DNA of 64,000 nucleotides from Pseudomonas sp. IB20 (GCF_009707325.1 NZ_CP046103.1:744001-808000), one strand, 5' to 3'; counted from the first letter of the stretch, positions 21,315 to 30,213 are shown. Numbers and translations: made by a program. Notes: generated by a model from the letters alone, not told the origin.

Positions 21315-21918
21315 ATGTTTGAGTTACGGGTGCTCAATGGTCTGAACCAGGGCGCTGCATTGCCGCTGTTTGGTGAGCAGTGGAGCATCGGTGCTCACCC
21401 TGACGCTGACCTGATGCTGAATGATCCGGGCATTGCCGAGCATCACGCGCGGTTACGACTGATCGACTCAAACTGGTCGGTGCAGGCCGAGGCCGGGCTG
21501 CTGCACGGCGATGAAGGACAAGTGCTGGCACAGATCGCGAGCCTGGCACTGAACGTACCGTTCTCAGTCGGAGCTATCCGACTGTGCGTCACCTTGGCCG
21601 ATCAACCGTGGCCTGAAGTACCCGCTCCAACACCACGGCGACGTTTCCCAGGACGATGTGGAACTGGTGTCGCGCATGCTCAGCCGTTTTGGTGAGCTGT
21701 TTGACAGCGCGGTGCCAGTGATCAGCCGCGTACGTGTACGCGACGGAGCCCTGCCGTTCGAGATTGTTCAAATCGTCGGTGGGCCCAATGGCCATGTCGT
21801 GCTGGACGAGGGTAGCCGGGTGTTCGTCGGTGATGAAGTGGACGGCTTGCGCCTGGTGCAGATCGACAATAGCAAGGTGGTTTTCGATGGCGCGCAGCGT
21901 TACGAGGTGCGTTGGTGA
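21315..21918 (+). pseudogene. hrpQ: HrpQ (SctD inner-membrane ring, FHA domain) with deleted middle and frameshift
   Basis: Two pieces of one gene lie in different frames. From ATG 21315, about 97 codons encode an FHA-type N-terminal domain (LNGLNQGAALPLFGEQWSIG; DPGIAEHHARLRL). The frame then runs into nonsense and stops at 21695. In the other frame, from about 21612 to 21918, the HrpQ-like C-terminal part continues (KYPLQHHGDVSQDDVELVSR, SRVRVRDGALPFEIVQIVGG, DEVDGLRLVQIDNS). The junction falls near 21600-21612. Intact HrpQ is over 300 residues and has a TM helix between these parts; here the TM segment is gone. The gene cannot make a normal inner ring subunit. Confidence 0.72.
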
Positions 21919-23273
21919 ACGAGCAAATGCAGGCGCGTCTTGATGCCTGGCAGGAGCGCCAGACGCAGGCGCTGGCCAACCTGATGCCGGTGACCATGCG
22001 CGGGCGCGTCCAACGCGTCAACGGCATGCTGTTGCAGTGCCGATTGCCCAGCGCGCGTATCGGTGACTTGTGCCAGGTTGAAAAGTCTGCCGACGAATAC
22101 ATGCTGGCTGAGATCATCGGTTTCGATCAGCAGGATGCCGTACTCAGTGCCTTGGGCAACCTTGAAGGGATACGCGTGGGTGCCAGTGTGCAGCGCCTGG
22201 GGGTGTCGCATCGGGTACGGGTCAGTGATGAGCTGTTGGGCCAGGTGCTGGATGGTTTCGGGCGGCCGATTACCGGCGTTGGCCCAAGCGCCTTCGTCGA
22301 CACCGACGGCCCGGATGCGAGCATGGTGTTGTGTGAGGCGCCGTTGCCGACCGAGCGGCCGAGGATCAATCGGGCCCTGGCGACCGGCGTGCGCTCGATC
22401 GATGGTTTGCTGACGCTTGGCGAGGGCCAGCGTGTGGGCCTGTTTGCCGGTGCAGGTTGTGGCAAGACCACGTTGCTGGCGGAGATTGCCCGTAACGTGG
22501 AGTGCGATGTGATTGTGTTTGGTTTGATCGGCGAGCGTGGTCGGGAACTACGGGAGTTTCTCGACCATGAACTGGACGATCAATTGCGGGCCAAGGCTGT
22601 GCTGGTGTGTGCGACGTCCGACCGTTCAAGCATGGAGCGCGCCCGTGCAGCGTTCACCGCCACGGCGCTGGCTGAGGGCTATCGGCGTAAGGGTAAACGG
22701 GTGCTGCTGCTGATCGACTCCTTGACGCGTTTTGCCCGCGCTCAAAGAGAAATCGGCCTGGCGGCCGGTGAACCCCTGGGCCGCGGCGGCTTGCCGCCAT
22801 CGGTATACAGCTTGTTGCCGCGGTTGGTGGAACGTGCCGGGTTGACCCGCGACGGCGTTATCACCGCGATCTACACGGTACTCATCGAACAGGACTCGAT
22901 GAGTGACCCCGTGGCTGACGAGGTTCGCTCGTTGCTCGACGGCCATATTGTGTTGTCCCGCAAGCTGGCAGAGCGCGGTCACTATCCAGCGGTTGATGTG
23001 CTGGCCAGCCTTTCGCGGATTTTGAGCAACGTCGCCACGCCTGAGCATATCCAGGCGGGCACGGGGCTGCGCCGCCTACTGTCGGCGTACCAGCAGATCG
23101 AGCTGATGCTGAAGCTGGGCGAGTACCAGGCCGGCAGCGATGCGCTGACTGACTTGGCGGTGGACAGCCGTTCTGCAGTGGATGGCTTTTTGCGCCAGGA
23201 CTTGCGTGAGCCTTCACCGATGGAGACGACCCTGGATCAACTGACGGAGCTGACCGCCTATGTTCCTTTCTGA
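21915..23273 (+). CDS. hrcN: T3SS ATPase HrcN (SctN)
   Basis: A 452-residue F1-type ATPase, complete. It has Walker A (GLFAGAGCGKTTLLAEIARN) at about residue 172, Walker B (KRVLLLIDSLTRFARAQREI), and the family segment GRGGLPPSVYSLLPRLVERA. It strips chaperones from export substrates and energises unfolding at the base of the injectisome. I set the start at GTG 21915, which overlaps the hrpQ stop (GTGA); a TTG lies one codon earlier. Its 3' end overlaps the hrpO start by 14 bp. Confidence 0.94.
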   Translation: MNEQMQARLDAWQERQTQALANLMPVTMRGRVQRVNGMLLQCRLPSARIGDLCQVEKSADEYMLAEIIGFDQQDAVLSALGNLEGIRVGASVQRLGVSHRVRVSDELLGQVLDGFGRPITGVGPSAFVDTDGPDASMVLCEAPLPTERPRINRALATGVRSIDGLLTLGEGQRVGLFAGAGCGKTTLLAEIARNVECDVIVFGLIGERGRELREFLDHELDDQLRAKAVLVCATSDRSSMERARAAFTATALAEGYRRKGKRVLLLIDSLTRFARAQREIGLAAGEPLGRGGLPPSVYSLLPRLVERAGLTRDGVITAIYTVLIEQDSMSDPVADEVRSLLDGHIVLSRKLAERGHYPAVDVLASLSRILSNVATPEHIQAGTGLRRLLSAYQQIELMLKLGEYQAGSDALTDLAVDSRSAVDGFLRQDLREPSPMETTLDQLTELTAYVPF

Positions 23274-24486
23274 GTTGGAAACCCTGAGGCGTCTGCGCAA
23301 ACACCGGGCGGACAGGGCCGAGCGCGCATTGGGTGAGGCTAAAAGGCAGCAACGGGCGTTGCAGTTGCAAGTTGAGCAGGCGCAGCAGGCCCTTGAGCAA
23401 ACGCGTGTGCAGGAAGCTCAAGAAGGCGTTGGGGCAGCCTGTCGATATCCACATCAAAAGCGCGGGCCCCGCATGATCATGTCCGCTTTGACACCGCCAT
23501 TGGTTGAGGGCGCAAGGGTTGCGGCGTTGCATCGACTGGGGCGCGGGTTACGCATGCCGTTCCACGTGGGCGATCAAGAGGGGGCATTTGTGCTCGAACC
23601 CGGTCGCGCGCCTGAAGGGGTAAGCCCTTTGTGTGTCGAGAGTGCCCTCGGTGTGCTGGCGTTCTCGGAGCCCAATGCGATGTTCAGCCTGATGGGCGAA
23701 TGCCCGGTAACCCTGGCAGAGGTTGGCAACGACCCGAAGTCCTGGTTCTGGGAGTTGTTCCAGCATCACCTCAGCCCGCAGGTGCGGGCGTTGTTCGGTT
23801 ATCTGCGCGTGCTGCCGGCGCCTGAAAAGTTGGGCTTTGGTTGCCGTTTTACCGTGATGTTGGGGCCGTCCAAGGTCGCAGGTTACCTGTGGCTGGCCCC
23901 GCAAAGCTTGCTGGCGATGTGTGCGGCTGGCGCTTGGCGGTCGACGGCCAGCCCATTACCTGCATCGTTTCCGCTGGCAATAGCCGTGACGTTGGGCCGC
24001 TTGAGTTTGCCCATTGCGCAATTGCGTGGCGTACGTGCGGGTGACGTGCTGATGCTTGAACGCGCCTTTTTTGATGTACAGGGCCGTGGTCATTTGAGTA
24101 TCGGCAGTCAACGGCTGCAAGGGCGTATTGACGATGAGTCCGGTCCGTTATGCCTGAACCTTATTGCGATAGAGGAAGCGTCCATGGACGAAGAGTTTTT
24201 AATAGAAGAAGTCCCGGGGCCTGAATTTGATCAACCGGTGGAGGATGTTTTCGGCCGGGAGCTCTTTGATGACTTGAGTATGGCGCTGACAGTGCGCTGT
24301 GGTGTCCTGAACCTGACCCTGGGCGAACTGCGCAATCTTGCTCCCGGTGCGGTGTTGGGCATCAGCGGGTATGCCCCGGGCGTGGCCGGCCTGTATTACG
24401 GTGAACGGCCTATTGGCCAGGGGCAGTTGGTGGAAGTCGATGGACGTCTTGGCTTGAAATTGTCTCGCGTGGTGTTCTCCCGATGA
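23260..24486 (+). CDS. hrcQ: Chimeric ORF: HrpO N-terminus fused through hrpP tail to HrcQ (SctQ C-ring protein)
   Basis: Residues 1 to about 55 are a FliJ-like coiled coil typical of HrpO/SctO ([20 protein letters not shown]). Then about 16 codons of junk lead in frame into HrcQ, which begins at ATG 23473 or 23479 ([20 protein letters not shown]) and runs 336 residues. HrcQ has its N-terminal domain, a middle SpoA region and the C-terminal SpoA domain ([38 protein letters not shown]). In P. syringae HrcQ is split into QA and QB; here it is one protein. HrcQ forms the cytoplasmic sorting platform and is probably intact if translation starts at 23473/23479. hrpO (normally about 145 codons) is truncated. 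The stop overlaps hrcR (ATGA). Confidence 0.8.
   Translation: MFLSELETLRRLRKHRADRAERALGEAKRQQRALQLQVEQAQQALEQTRVQEAQEGVGAACRYPHQKRGPRMIMSALTPPLVEGARVAALHRLGRGLRMPFHVGDQEGAFVLEPGRAPEGVSPLCVESALGVLAFSEPNAMFSLMGECPVTLAEVGNDPKSWFWELFQHHLSPQVRALFGYLRVLPAPEKLGFGCRFTVMLGPSKVAGYLWLAPQSLLAMCAAGAWRSTASPLPASFPLAIAVTLGRLSLPIAQLRGVRAGDVLMLERAFFDVQGRGHLSIGSQRLQGRIDDESGPLCLNLIAIEEASMDEEFLIEEVPGPEFDQPVEDVFGRELFDDLSMALTVRCGVLNLTLGELRNLAPGAVLGISGYAPGVAGLYYGERPIGQGQLVEVDGRLGLKLSRVVFSR
23411..23476 (+). pseudogene. hrpP: Residual 3' end of hrpP
   Basis: In the frame one base ahead of the chimeric ORF, the bases before hrcQ read [18 protein letters not shown] and stop with TGA at 23474-23476, overlapping the hrcQ ATG 23473 as ATGA. 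That is the overlap expected for a hrpP-hrcQ junction, so this is taken as the last about 20 codons of HrpP (needle-length regulator, normally near 190 residues). A deletion joined hrpO to this tail out of frame. Confidence 0.5.
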
Positions 24487-25136
24487 TACTCCAGGGCGTT
24501 GACCCGATTGTAATTGCGCTGTTTTTCGCGGCGCTGTCGTTGCTGCCGATGCTGTTGATCATTTGCACGGCGTTCTTGAAGATCGTCATTGTGCTGATGA
24601 TCACCCGCAACGCCATCGGCGTTCAGCAGGTGCCTCCGAGCATGGCGATCAACGGAATAGCGCTGGCCGCTACCCTGTTTATCATGGCCCCCGTGGGTTA
24701 CCAGATCGCCGAGAACCTCAAGGGTGCGCCCCTGGACATGAGCAATGTTCAGACGGTTCAAGCGACTGGCCTTGTGGCCATAGAGCCGCTGCGTGCGTTT
24801 ATGAAACGCAACACTGATCCGGATGTGTTGACCCACATGCATGAAAACAGCGTGCGCTTGTGGCCACCGGAAATGGCGCAAAGCACCCAGCGCGACGACC
24901 TGATCCTGTTAATCCCCTCCTTCGTGCTGTCGCAGTTGCAGGCGGGGTTCGAGATCGGCTTCCTGATCTACATCCCGTTCATCGTCATCGATTTGATTGT
25001 GTCCAACCTGCTCTTGGCGTTGGGGATGCAAATGGTCTCGCCCGCGACCATTGCCCTGCCGCTCAAATTGCTGCTGTTCGTGATGGTCTCCGGATGGTCG
25101 CGGTTGCTCGACAGTCTTTTCCTTTCATACCTTTGA
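24483..25136 (+). CDS. hrcR: T3SS export apparatus protein HrcR (SctR/FliP family)
   Basis: A 217-residue inner-membrane protein, full length, one of the five core export-gate components. Hallmarks are [40 protein letters not shown], and the C-terminal [20 protein letters not shown] and [19 protein letters not shown]. Four hydrophobic segments. Starts within the hrcQ stop (ATGA). Confidence 0.95.
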   Translation: MILQGVDPIVIALFFAALSLLPMLLIICTAFLKIVIVLMITRNAIGVQQVPPSMAINGIALAATLFIMAPVGYQIAENLKGAPLDMSNVQTVQATGLVAIEPLRAFMKRNTDPDVLTHMHENSVRLWPPEMAQSTQRDDLILLIPSFVLSQLQAGFEIGFLIYIPFIVIDLIVSNLLLALGMQMVSPATIALPLKLLLFVMVSGWSRLLDSLFLSYL

Positions 25137-25143
25137 GTAGCCC

Positions 25144-25407
25144 ATGGAACCGATCGTGCTTTTCAAGCAGGGCATGCTGCTGGTGGTGGTGTTGTCGGCA
25201 CCGCCGCTGATCGTAGCGGTGGTCGTCGGCGTGCTGACGTCCCTGATTCAAGCCCTGATGCAGATACAGGACCAGACGTTGCCCTTTGGCATCAAGCTGG
25301 TCGCGGTGGGTATCACACTGATATTGACGGGACGCTGGATCGGCGTGGAGCTGATTCAACTGATCAACCTGATGTTCGACATGATCGCCCGCTCGGCGCT
25401 GAACTGA
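25144..25407 (+). CDS. hrcS: T3SS export apparatus protein HrcS (SctS/FliQ family)
   Basis: An 87-residue protein with two TM helices, complete. FliQ-family segments: FKQGMLLVVVLSAPPLIVAV, LTSLIQALMQIQDQTLPFGI and KLVAVGITLILTGRWIG. It assembles with HrcR and HrcT into the helical export gate. Lies 7 bp after hrcR and 10 bp before hrcT. Confidence 0.95.
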   Translation: MEPIVLFKQGMLLVVVLSAPPLIVAVVVGVLTSLIQALMQIQDQTLPFGIKLVAVGITLILTGRWIGVELIQLINLMFDMIARSALN

Positions 25408-25417
25408 GGGCCTGCAC

Positions 25418-26206
25418 GTGCTGCCTTATCTTGACTATCTGCCAAGCCTGCTGGTGGCCATGGCGAGGATCTACCCCTGTGCCATTCTGGTGCCGGCGTT
25501 CTGCTTCCAACATATACGCGGCATGCCTCGGCACGTCATCGTGATGGTCATGGCATTCATTCCGGCGCCAGGTATCCATGCTGTACTGGTGGACCAGGAC
25601 TACTCCGCGCTGATGATCATCGGCCTGATATTCAAGGAGGCCGCCTTGGGCATTTTGCTGGGTGTCCTGTTGGCTATGCCTTTTTGGATGTTCGAGTCAG
25701 TCGGCGCGCTGTTGGATAACCAGCGTGGCGCCCTGGCGGGTGGTCAGCTCAACCCTTCACTGGGGCCGGACGCAACGCCCATCGGGCATCTGTTCAAGCA
25801 GTTGGTGATTTACTTGTTGATCGCTGTCCTGGGTTTGAGCGTGCTTACCCAAGTGATCTGGGACAGTTATTTGATCTGGCCGGCCACGGCCTGGGTGCCG
25901 CTGCCGGCAGTCAATGGTTTCAGTACGTTCCTTGGCATACTCGGCGATACCTTTACCCACATGATGCTTTACGTTGCGCCCTTTATTGCCGTGTTGTTAT
26001 TTCTGGAGTTCGGTATCGCACTACTGGGGGTCTACAGTCAGCAATTACAGGTGAGCACGTTGGCACCACCGCTCAAAAGCCTGGCGGGTATCGGTATTCT
26101 GTTGTTGTACTTTGCGTTGCTGCAGGACCTGATCGTCGGGCGCTTGAACCTACTGGGTGACCTCAAGCACTCACTCGGAGTGATGTTCCAGGTCTCGACG
26201 CCATGA
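25418..26206 (+). CDS. hrcT: T3SS export apparatus protein HrcT (SctT/FliR family)
   Basis: A 262-residue multi-span inner-membrane protein (about six to eight hydrophobic segments), complete. FliR-like stretches are MARIYPCAILVPAFCF, the conserved GILLGVLLAMPFWMFESVGA, LDNQRGALAGGQLNPSLGPD, and QVSTLAPPLKSLAGIGILLL. It starts with GTG, with GAGGG upstream, and overlaps hrcU by 4 bp. Confidence 0.94.
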   Translation: MLPYLDYLPSLLVAMARIYPCAILVPAFCFQHIRGMPRHVIVMVMAFIPAPGIHAVLVDQDYSALMIIGLIFKEAALGILLGVLLAMPFWMFESVGALLDNQRGALAGGQLNPSLGPDATPIGHLFKQLVIYLLIAVLGLSVLTQVIWDSYLIWPATAWVPLPAVNGFSTFLGILGDTFTHMMLYVAPFIAVLLFLEFGIALLGVYSQQLQVSTLAPPLKSLAGIGILLLYFALLQDLIVGRLNLLGDLKHSLGVMFQVSTP

Positions 26207-27300
26207 GTGACTCCGGTGAAAAGAAGCACCCGGCGTCTGCCAAGAAACTGCGCGATCAACGCAAAAAAGGCCAGGTTTCCCAAAGCCAGGATGTCAGCAA
26301 GTTGCTGGCGCTGACAGCGATCAGCGAGGTTGCTTTGTTCACCGCCGAAACGAGCTTGCAACGCTTTCAGCAACTGATGGTGTTGCCGATGTCGAGCATG
26401 GCTCAGCCCTTCACTCGAGCGCTGGAGGAGGTGCTGTTTGAAGGGCTGTTGATGTTTTTCTCGTTCGCCCTGTTGATGGTTGGGATGGCCATTGCCGCGA
26501 AGCTGATCAGCAGCTGGATGCAGTTCGGGTTCCTGTTTGCGCCAGAGACCTTGAAGCTGGATTTCAATCGTCTCAACCCTCTCAAGCAGCTCAAGCAGAT
26601 GTTCTCCGCCCAATCGGTCATGAATCTGTTGATGAGCATTACCAAGGCGGTGCTGTTAGGGGTGATTTTGTACGTGGTCATCAAGCCTTCATTGGGCACA
26701 TTGATTAACTTGGCCAACAGCGACCTGCAAACCTACATCCTTGCGCTGATCATTCTGTTCCGCCACTTGCTGCATACCTGCCTGGGGCTATTGCTGGTGT
26801 TGGCGCTCATTGACCTGACGATGCAAAAGCACTTCTTCGCCAAGCGCATGCGCATGACCCAAGTCGAGGTGGTTAAAGAGTACAAGGATATGGAGGGTGA
26901 CCCCCATGTGAAGGGGCAGCGCCGCGCGTTGGCGCAGCAATTGGCCCAGGAGGAACCGAAGGTCAAATTGCCCAAGCTGGAGGAAGCCGACATGCTGGTG
27001 GTCAACCCGACACACTTTGCTGTCGCCCTGTATTACCGCCCCGGTAAGACGCCGTTGCCGATGTTGGTCAACAAAGGCACGGACGACGGAGCACGTGAAT
27101 TGATTCGGCAGGCGAAGGCTGCCGAGGTTCCGGTGATTCAGTGTGTATGGCTGGCCCGCACGCTCTACACGAACAAACTGGGAACAAGCATCCCTCGCGA
27201 AACCTTGCAGGCGGTGGCGCTGATCTATCGCACATTGCGTGAGCTTGATGATGAAGCCAAGCGCGAAACCCTGGAGTTGCCGGAGCTTGAGCAGCGCTGA
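26203..27300 (+). CDS. hrcU: T3SS substrate-specificity switch protein HrcU (SctU/FlhB family)
   Basis: 365 residues, complete. An N-terminal basic segment (EKKHPASAKKLRDQRKKGQV) is followed by four TM helices and a cytoplasmic domain with the self-cleaving motif NPTH in MLVVNPTHFAVALYYRPGK at about residue 268. Cleavage between Asn and Pro switches export from needle to later substrates. It is the last gene of the plus-strand operon and is followed by the duplicated hairpin region. Confidence 0.95.
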   Translation: MSDSGEKKHPASAKKLRDQRKKGQVSQSQDVSKLLALTAISEVALFTAETSLQRFQQLMVLPMSSMAQPFTRALEEVLFEGLLMFFSFALLMVGMAIAAKLISSWMQFGFLFAPETLKLDFNRLNPLKQLKQMFSAQSVMNLLMSITKAVLLGVILYVVIKPSLGTLINLANSDLQTYILALIILFRHLLHTCLGLLLVLALIDLTMQKHFFAKRMRMTQVEVVKEYKDMEGDPHVKGQRRALAQQLAQEEPKVKLPKLEEADMLVVNPTHFAVALYYRPGKTPLPMLVNKGTDDGARELIRQAKAAEVPVIQCVWLARTLYTNKLGTSIPRETLQAVALIYRTLRELDDEAKRETLELPELEQR

Positions 27301-27328
27301 TCGGTGCCAGGTGTATATCGCAAGCAAG

Positions 27329-27359
27329 AACGGGTGAGCAGCAATGCTGCTCACCCGTT
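27329..27359. terminator. Intergenic hairpin, copy 1
   Basis: Perfect 14-bp stem AACGGGTGAGCAGC / GCTGCTCACCCGTT with an AAT loop. It lies between convergent operons, so it may terminate both. It lacks a strong T-run on either strand. Confidence 0.6.
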
Positions 27360-27477
27360 AGCCCAGGAACACCTGGTGTTGATCGTTGAGAAGTAACCGA
27401 AGGTTCAGCGTTCCAGCGAGATCGTTTGGTAGTCCGCCCGTTCACCGGAGGGCTGCCAGGTGTATATCGCAAGCAAG

Positions 27478-27508
27478 AACGGGTGAGCAGCAATGCTGCT
27501 CACCCGTT
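27478..27508. terminator. Intergenic hairpin, copy 2
   Basis: Same hairpin as at 27329-27359, shifted by 149 bp, 46 bp downstream of the hrpT stop on the minus strand. Confidence 0.6.
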
Positions 27509-27553
27509 AGCCCAGGAACACCTGGTGTTGATCGTTGAGAAGTAACCGAAGGT

Positions 27554-27757
27554 TCAGCGTTCCAGCGAGATCGTTTGGTAGTCCGCCCGTTCACCGGAGG
27601 GCCCTGGCTCGACGCGCATCTGCGGTGGCCACCAGATCACCATTTTATCCTTGGTCGCTTGCGGGCGTGAGCAGGAGTCGCCTCTGCAGGTGGGGCTGCA
27701 GCCGGCGATGAGCAGCACGGTGCTGATCAGGGTGAGGCACAACAAACGGCGTTTCAT
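27554..27757 (-). CDS. hrpT: HrpT-like T3SS lipoprotein (secretin pilotin)
   Basis: A 67-residue lipoprotein with lipobox LLIAGC at about residue 20 and a short mature part containing CRGDSC and MVIWWPPQMRVEPG. Size, lipobox and position directly after hrcC match HrpT of the Hrp1 group, which helps place the secretin in the outer membrane. Its ATG overlaps the hrcC stop by 4 bp. In P. syringae hrpV follows; here there is only the duplicated hairpin region. Confidence 0.8.
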   Translation of the reverse strand: MKRRLLCLTLISTVLLIAGCSPTCRGDSCSRPQATKDKMVIWWPPQMRVEPGPSGERADYQTISLER

Positions 27758-29880
27758 GGCTTGGCCTTTTGAGCGGGAGTGATCAAGGAGGGACGGGGCA
27801 CGCCGATGTGTTCATCCTTCACCACCGGGCGCATGGCGATAAACACCTCGGCTTCTTCACCCGGTTTGAGCCAGGCACGCGGCCACACGGTGACGGCCAA
27901 GGTTTGCGAATTGCTGCACTCCTTTTCGTCGATCCGCACCGTGCGCTTGAACTGGTTACGCAGCACTATCACCGCCACATTGAACTGCGGGCCGGCATAC
28001 CACTGGCTGCGTTCGGTGTTCATTGCCAGTAGATCGCGGGTGTTGCACAAGGTGCCCAGGCCCAGCGGCATGGGGGCCGCCTTGAATGCCAGGGGAACCT
28101 CCCCGCTGACGAGATGCGCCAGGGTGCTGGTGATGTCACTGCGTTTGATGACCGGCTCGTGTGCGGCATAACGCCTGGCCAGTGGCTTGAGTGCGGCTTG
28201 CAGCTCTGCCTGGTCGTCCTGCGGCAAATAACGTGAAGGGTCAGCTTGGTCACCGATCACGCGTGGCGTCAGGATAAACAGGCGTTCGCGCCGGTTGTTC
28301 TTGCGTTCGGTGGAGGAGAACAACGCCTTGCCCAACAGCGGTATATCCCCCAACAGGGGAATCTTGTTGCGCTTGTCGGTGCTTTCGGTGACATGGAACC
28401 CACCGATCACCAGCGAGCGCTGTTCCGCCATGACCGCCTGGGTACTGACATTGCCCCGGCGTACATCCGGGCCTTTGCGATCCGGGTTTGACTCGTCGAA
28501 GTTTCCGTCTTCGATATCGACCAAAAGGTGAACCTGATGGGTGCCTCGGGTGGTAATCACCCTCGGTACCACCTGTAGGCTGGTACCGACAGTGATGGGC
28601 AGGATGCTCGCAACCTCTGTGCCTGCCGTCAGGTATTGGGTGCGGTTGAAATCAATCACTGACGGCTGGTTTTCCAGGGTGAGGACCGACGGGTTGGACA
28701 CCATGGTTGCCAGGCCACGTTGCTCCAGTGCGCGTATCTTGGCAAAGAAAAGATCACGGTTTGTGATCGACAGCTGCGATGAACTCCCAGGCGATATTCT
28801 CGTGTCGCTACTGAAGTGACTGTTGCCCCAGTTGACCCCGAATTCGCGCAATTGGGTGCGCTCTATATCGAGGATGATTGCGTCGATCTCCACCATTTTT
28901 CGCGCCACGTCGAGCTGGGCAATCAGCTCGCGGTACATCGCCTGCCGTTCCGGAATGTCATAGATCAATACGGCGTTGTTGCGCACATCGGCTTCGACGC
29001 GGATTCTGCCGGCAGACACCGGCGCTCGCGGGGTGAGTGTCGCGCCGGTTTCCAACTGCCCCTGGTTCGCTGTCTGTCCAAGCATTTGCCCCAATAGTGG
29101 GTTGTTCAACCGGGGAAAGTTGGGTGTGATGGGAGAGGGCTGTGAGCGGCTTGGTGGCGTGGTCGAAAGGGAGGAGGCGGACCGAGGCTCCAATAACCCA
29201 CGCAGCATGCTGGTAACGCCTGGGATGGTGATTTTGTCGCCGCGATAATCGATCTGGCGATCCCCTGCGTTGGCGAATTTCAGCGGGTAGCTGAGCACGC
29301 TCTGCTTTTCGTCGGGTGTTTTACGCTGGCTGCTGAATTGCTTGATCTGTTCGATGTAGCGCTTGGGGCCAGAGACCAGCACAACTCCATCATCAGGCAG
29401 TTCACCCCAGCCGAAACGGCTATCGAGCAAGCCGATATCGAGCAGCGCTCGCTTAAGGTCGGCGACGGTCTCGGCAGAAACTTCCAGGCGCGCGGACTCT
29501 TGCAGGTCGAGGGTGCTGATATAGAGGGTGTTGTTGTACAAGTACCACTGGAAACGGTGTTCTACCGCCAGCCTGTCGAGCATTGACTGGGGAGTATTGG
29601 CGCGTATCTTGCCATTGACGATCCCGTCCAGGAGGCCGTCCACTTGCAGTTGGGTGCCAAACGTCTGAGCGAAGTCCTCCAGTACATCGCGTAGGGGCTT
29701 ATGCTCGGCTTCATAGGCATAGGCCGTGTTTTTCCATTCGGAGGGGATAGCGGCGAGGGTGCTGTGCAGCGGCGCCAACAACAAGGGCAGCGCGAGCACA
29801 CAACGCCAGTGAGCGCGTTTTGCCAGAGCAGCGGGCGAGTTTAAACGCAAGCTGGTGTGCTTGTTGATCTTGCTATACAT
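27754..29880 (-). CDS. hrcC: T3SS outer-membrane secretin HrcC (SctC)
   Basis: A 708-residue secretin, full length. It has an N-terminal signal region (about residues 25-43), N-domains (YAYEAEHKPLRDVLEDFAQT; ILVSGP-type VVLVSGPKRYIEQI), the secretin core (MVSNPSVLTLENQPSVIDFN, VGTSLQVVPRVI, GGFHVTESTDKRNKIPLLGD) and a long C-terminal extension. It forms the outer-membrane ring. In the canonical cluster hrpF-hrpG precede and hrpT-hrpV follow; here only hrpT remains. I found no hrp box upstream, so its expression is doubtful. Confidence 0.93.
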   Translation of the reverse strand: MYSKINKHTSLRLNSPAALAKRAHWRCVLALPLLLAPLHSTLAAIPSEWKNTAYAYEAEHKPLRDVLEDFAQTFGTQLQVDGLLDGIVNGKIRANTPQSMLDRLAVEHRFQWYLYNNTLYISTLDLQESARLEVSAETVADLKRALLDIGLLDSRFGWGELPDDGVVLVSGPKRYIEQIKQFSSQRKTPDEKQSVLSYPLKFANAGDRQIDYRGDKITIPGVTSMLRGLLEPRSASSLSTTPPSRSQPSPITPNFPRLNNPLLGQMLGQTANQGQLETGATLTPRAPVSAGRIRVEADVRNNAVLIYDIPERQAMYRELIAQLDVARKMVEIDAIILDIERTQLREFGVNWGNSHFSSDTRISPGSSSQLSITNRDLFFAKIRALEQRGLATMVSNPSVLTLENQPSVIDFNRTQYLTAGTEVASILPITVGTSLQVVPRVITTRGTHQVHLLVDIEDGNFDESNPDRKGPDVRRGNVSTQAVMAEQRSLVIGGFHVTESTDKRNKIPLLGDIPLLGKALFSSTERKNNRRERLFILTPRVIGDQADPSRYLPQDDQAELQAALKPLARRYAAHEPVIKRSDITSTLAHLVSGEVPLAFKAAPMPLGLGTLCNTRDLLAMNTERSQWYAGPQFNVAVIVLRNQFKRTVRIDEKECSNSQTLAVTVWPRAWLKPGEEAEVFIAMRPVVKDEHIGVPRPSLITPAQKAKP

Positions 29881-30210
29881 GACTGGTTCTCTGTTTCAGT
29901 GCGGTAGCTTACGTAGGGAAGTGGGCCGGAGTTTGCGCCCAGCCTTTATCAGGCGTGCAGTTACGCTGCGCCAGGTGTTACGTTGGTTGAGAGGTGCCTC
30001 AGGGGATTTCAGCGGGTGTTCGAGATTATAGATTTTATATGCTAATTTTTAAGTAGGAACTTGCGCGGATGGTGTAGGAAAAGTTAGATGGTTTTAGGGT
30101 TTATCTTTCCCAGGTTTTAATGCGGATATGCTTGTAGGGTTAATAAGAAAAGTCTTAAAGAATGAGATGTTTGGATATAAAAAGTACTGTTTTTTCTTAA
30201 GCAGTCGCCC
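29881..30210. other. AT-rich gap upstream of hrcC
   Basis: About 330 bp without an ORF. The part 30020-30200 is markedly AT-rich compared with the flanks. In related Hrp clusters this position would hold hrpG, hrpF, hrpE, hrpD, hrcJ, hrpB, hrpA and hrpRS. I see no remnant of them, no hrp box and no tRNA-like direct repeat that would mark an island end. Confidence 0.55.
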
Positions 30211-30213
30211 ACA

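Larger units (their letters stand above)
27305..27602. repeat. Perfect 149-bp tandem duplication covering the hrcU/hrpT intergenic hairpin and the hrpT 3' end
   Basis: Copy 1 is 27305-27453 and copy 2 is 27454-27602; comparison by eye shows no mismatch, and the flanks diverge immediately. Each copy has a 14-bp stem hairpin and, on the minus strand, the last about 16 codons of hrpT. Only copy 2 is joined to the rest of hrpT, so copy 1 carries an orphan hrpT tail at about 27405-27453. Confidence 0.95.

Noticed and set aside
18014..29880. Flagellar export genes instead of T3SS
   Set aside because: HrpL sigma factor, hrp box, secretin HrcC and HrpT, plus the order V-Q-N-O-(P)-Q-R-S-T-U, identify an Hrp-type injectisome cluster.
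29881..30000. hrp box upstream of hrcC
   Set aside because: I looked for the reverse complement TNNGTGG-N15/16-GGTTCC and found only a partial GGTTC near the start codon.
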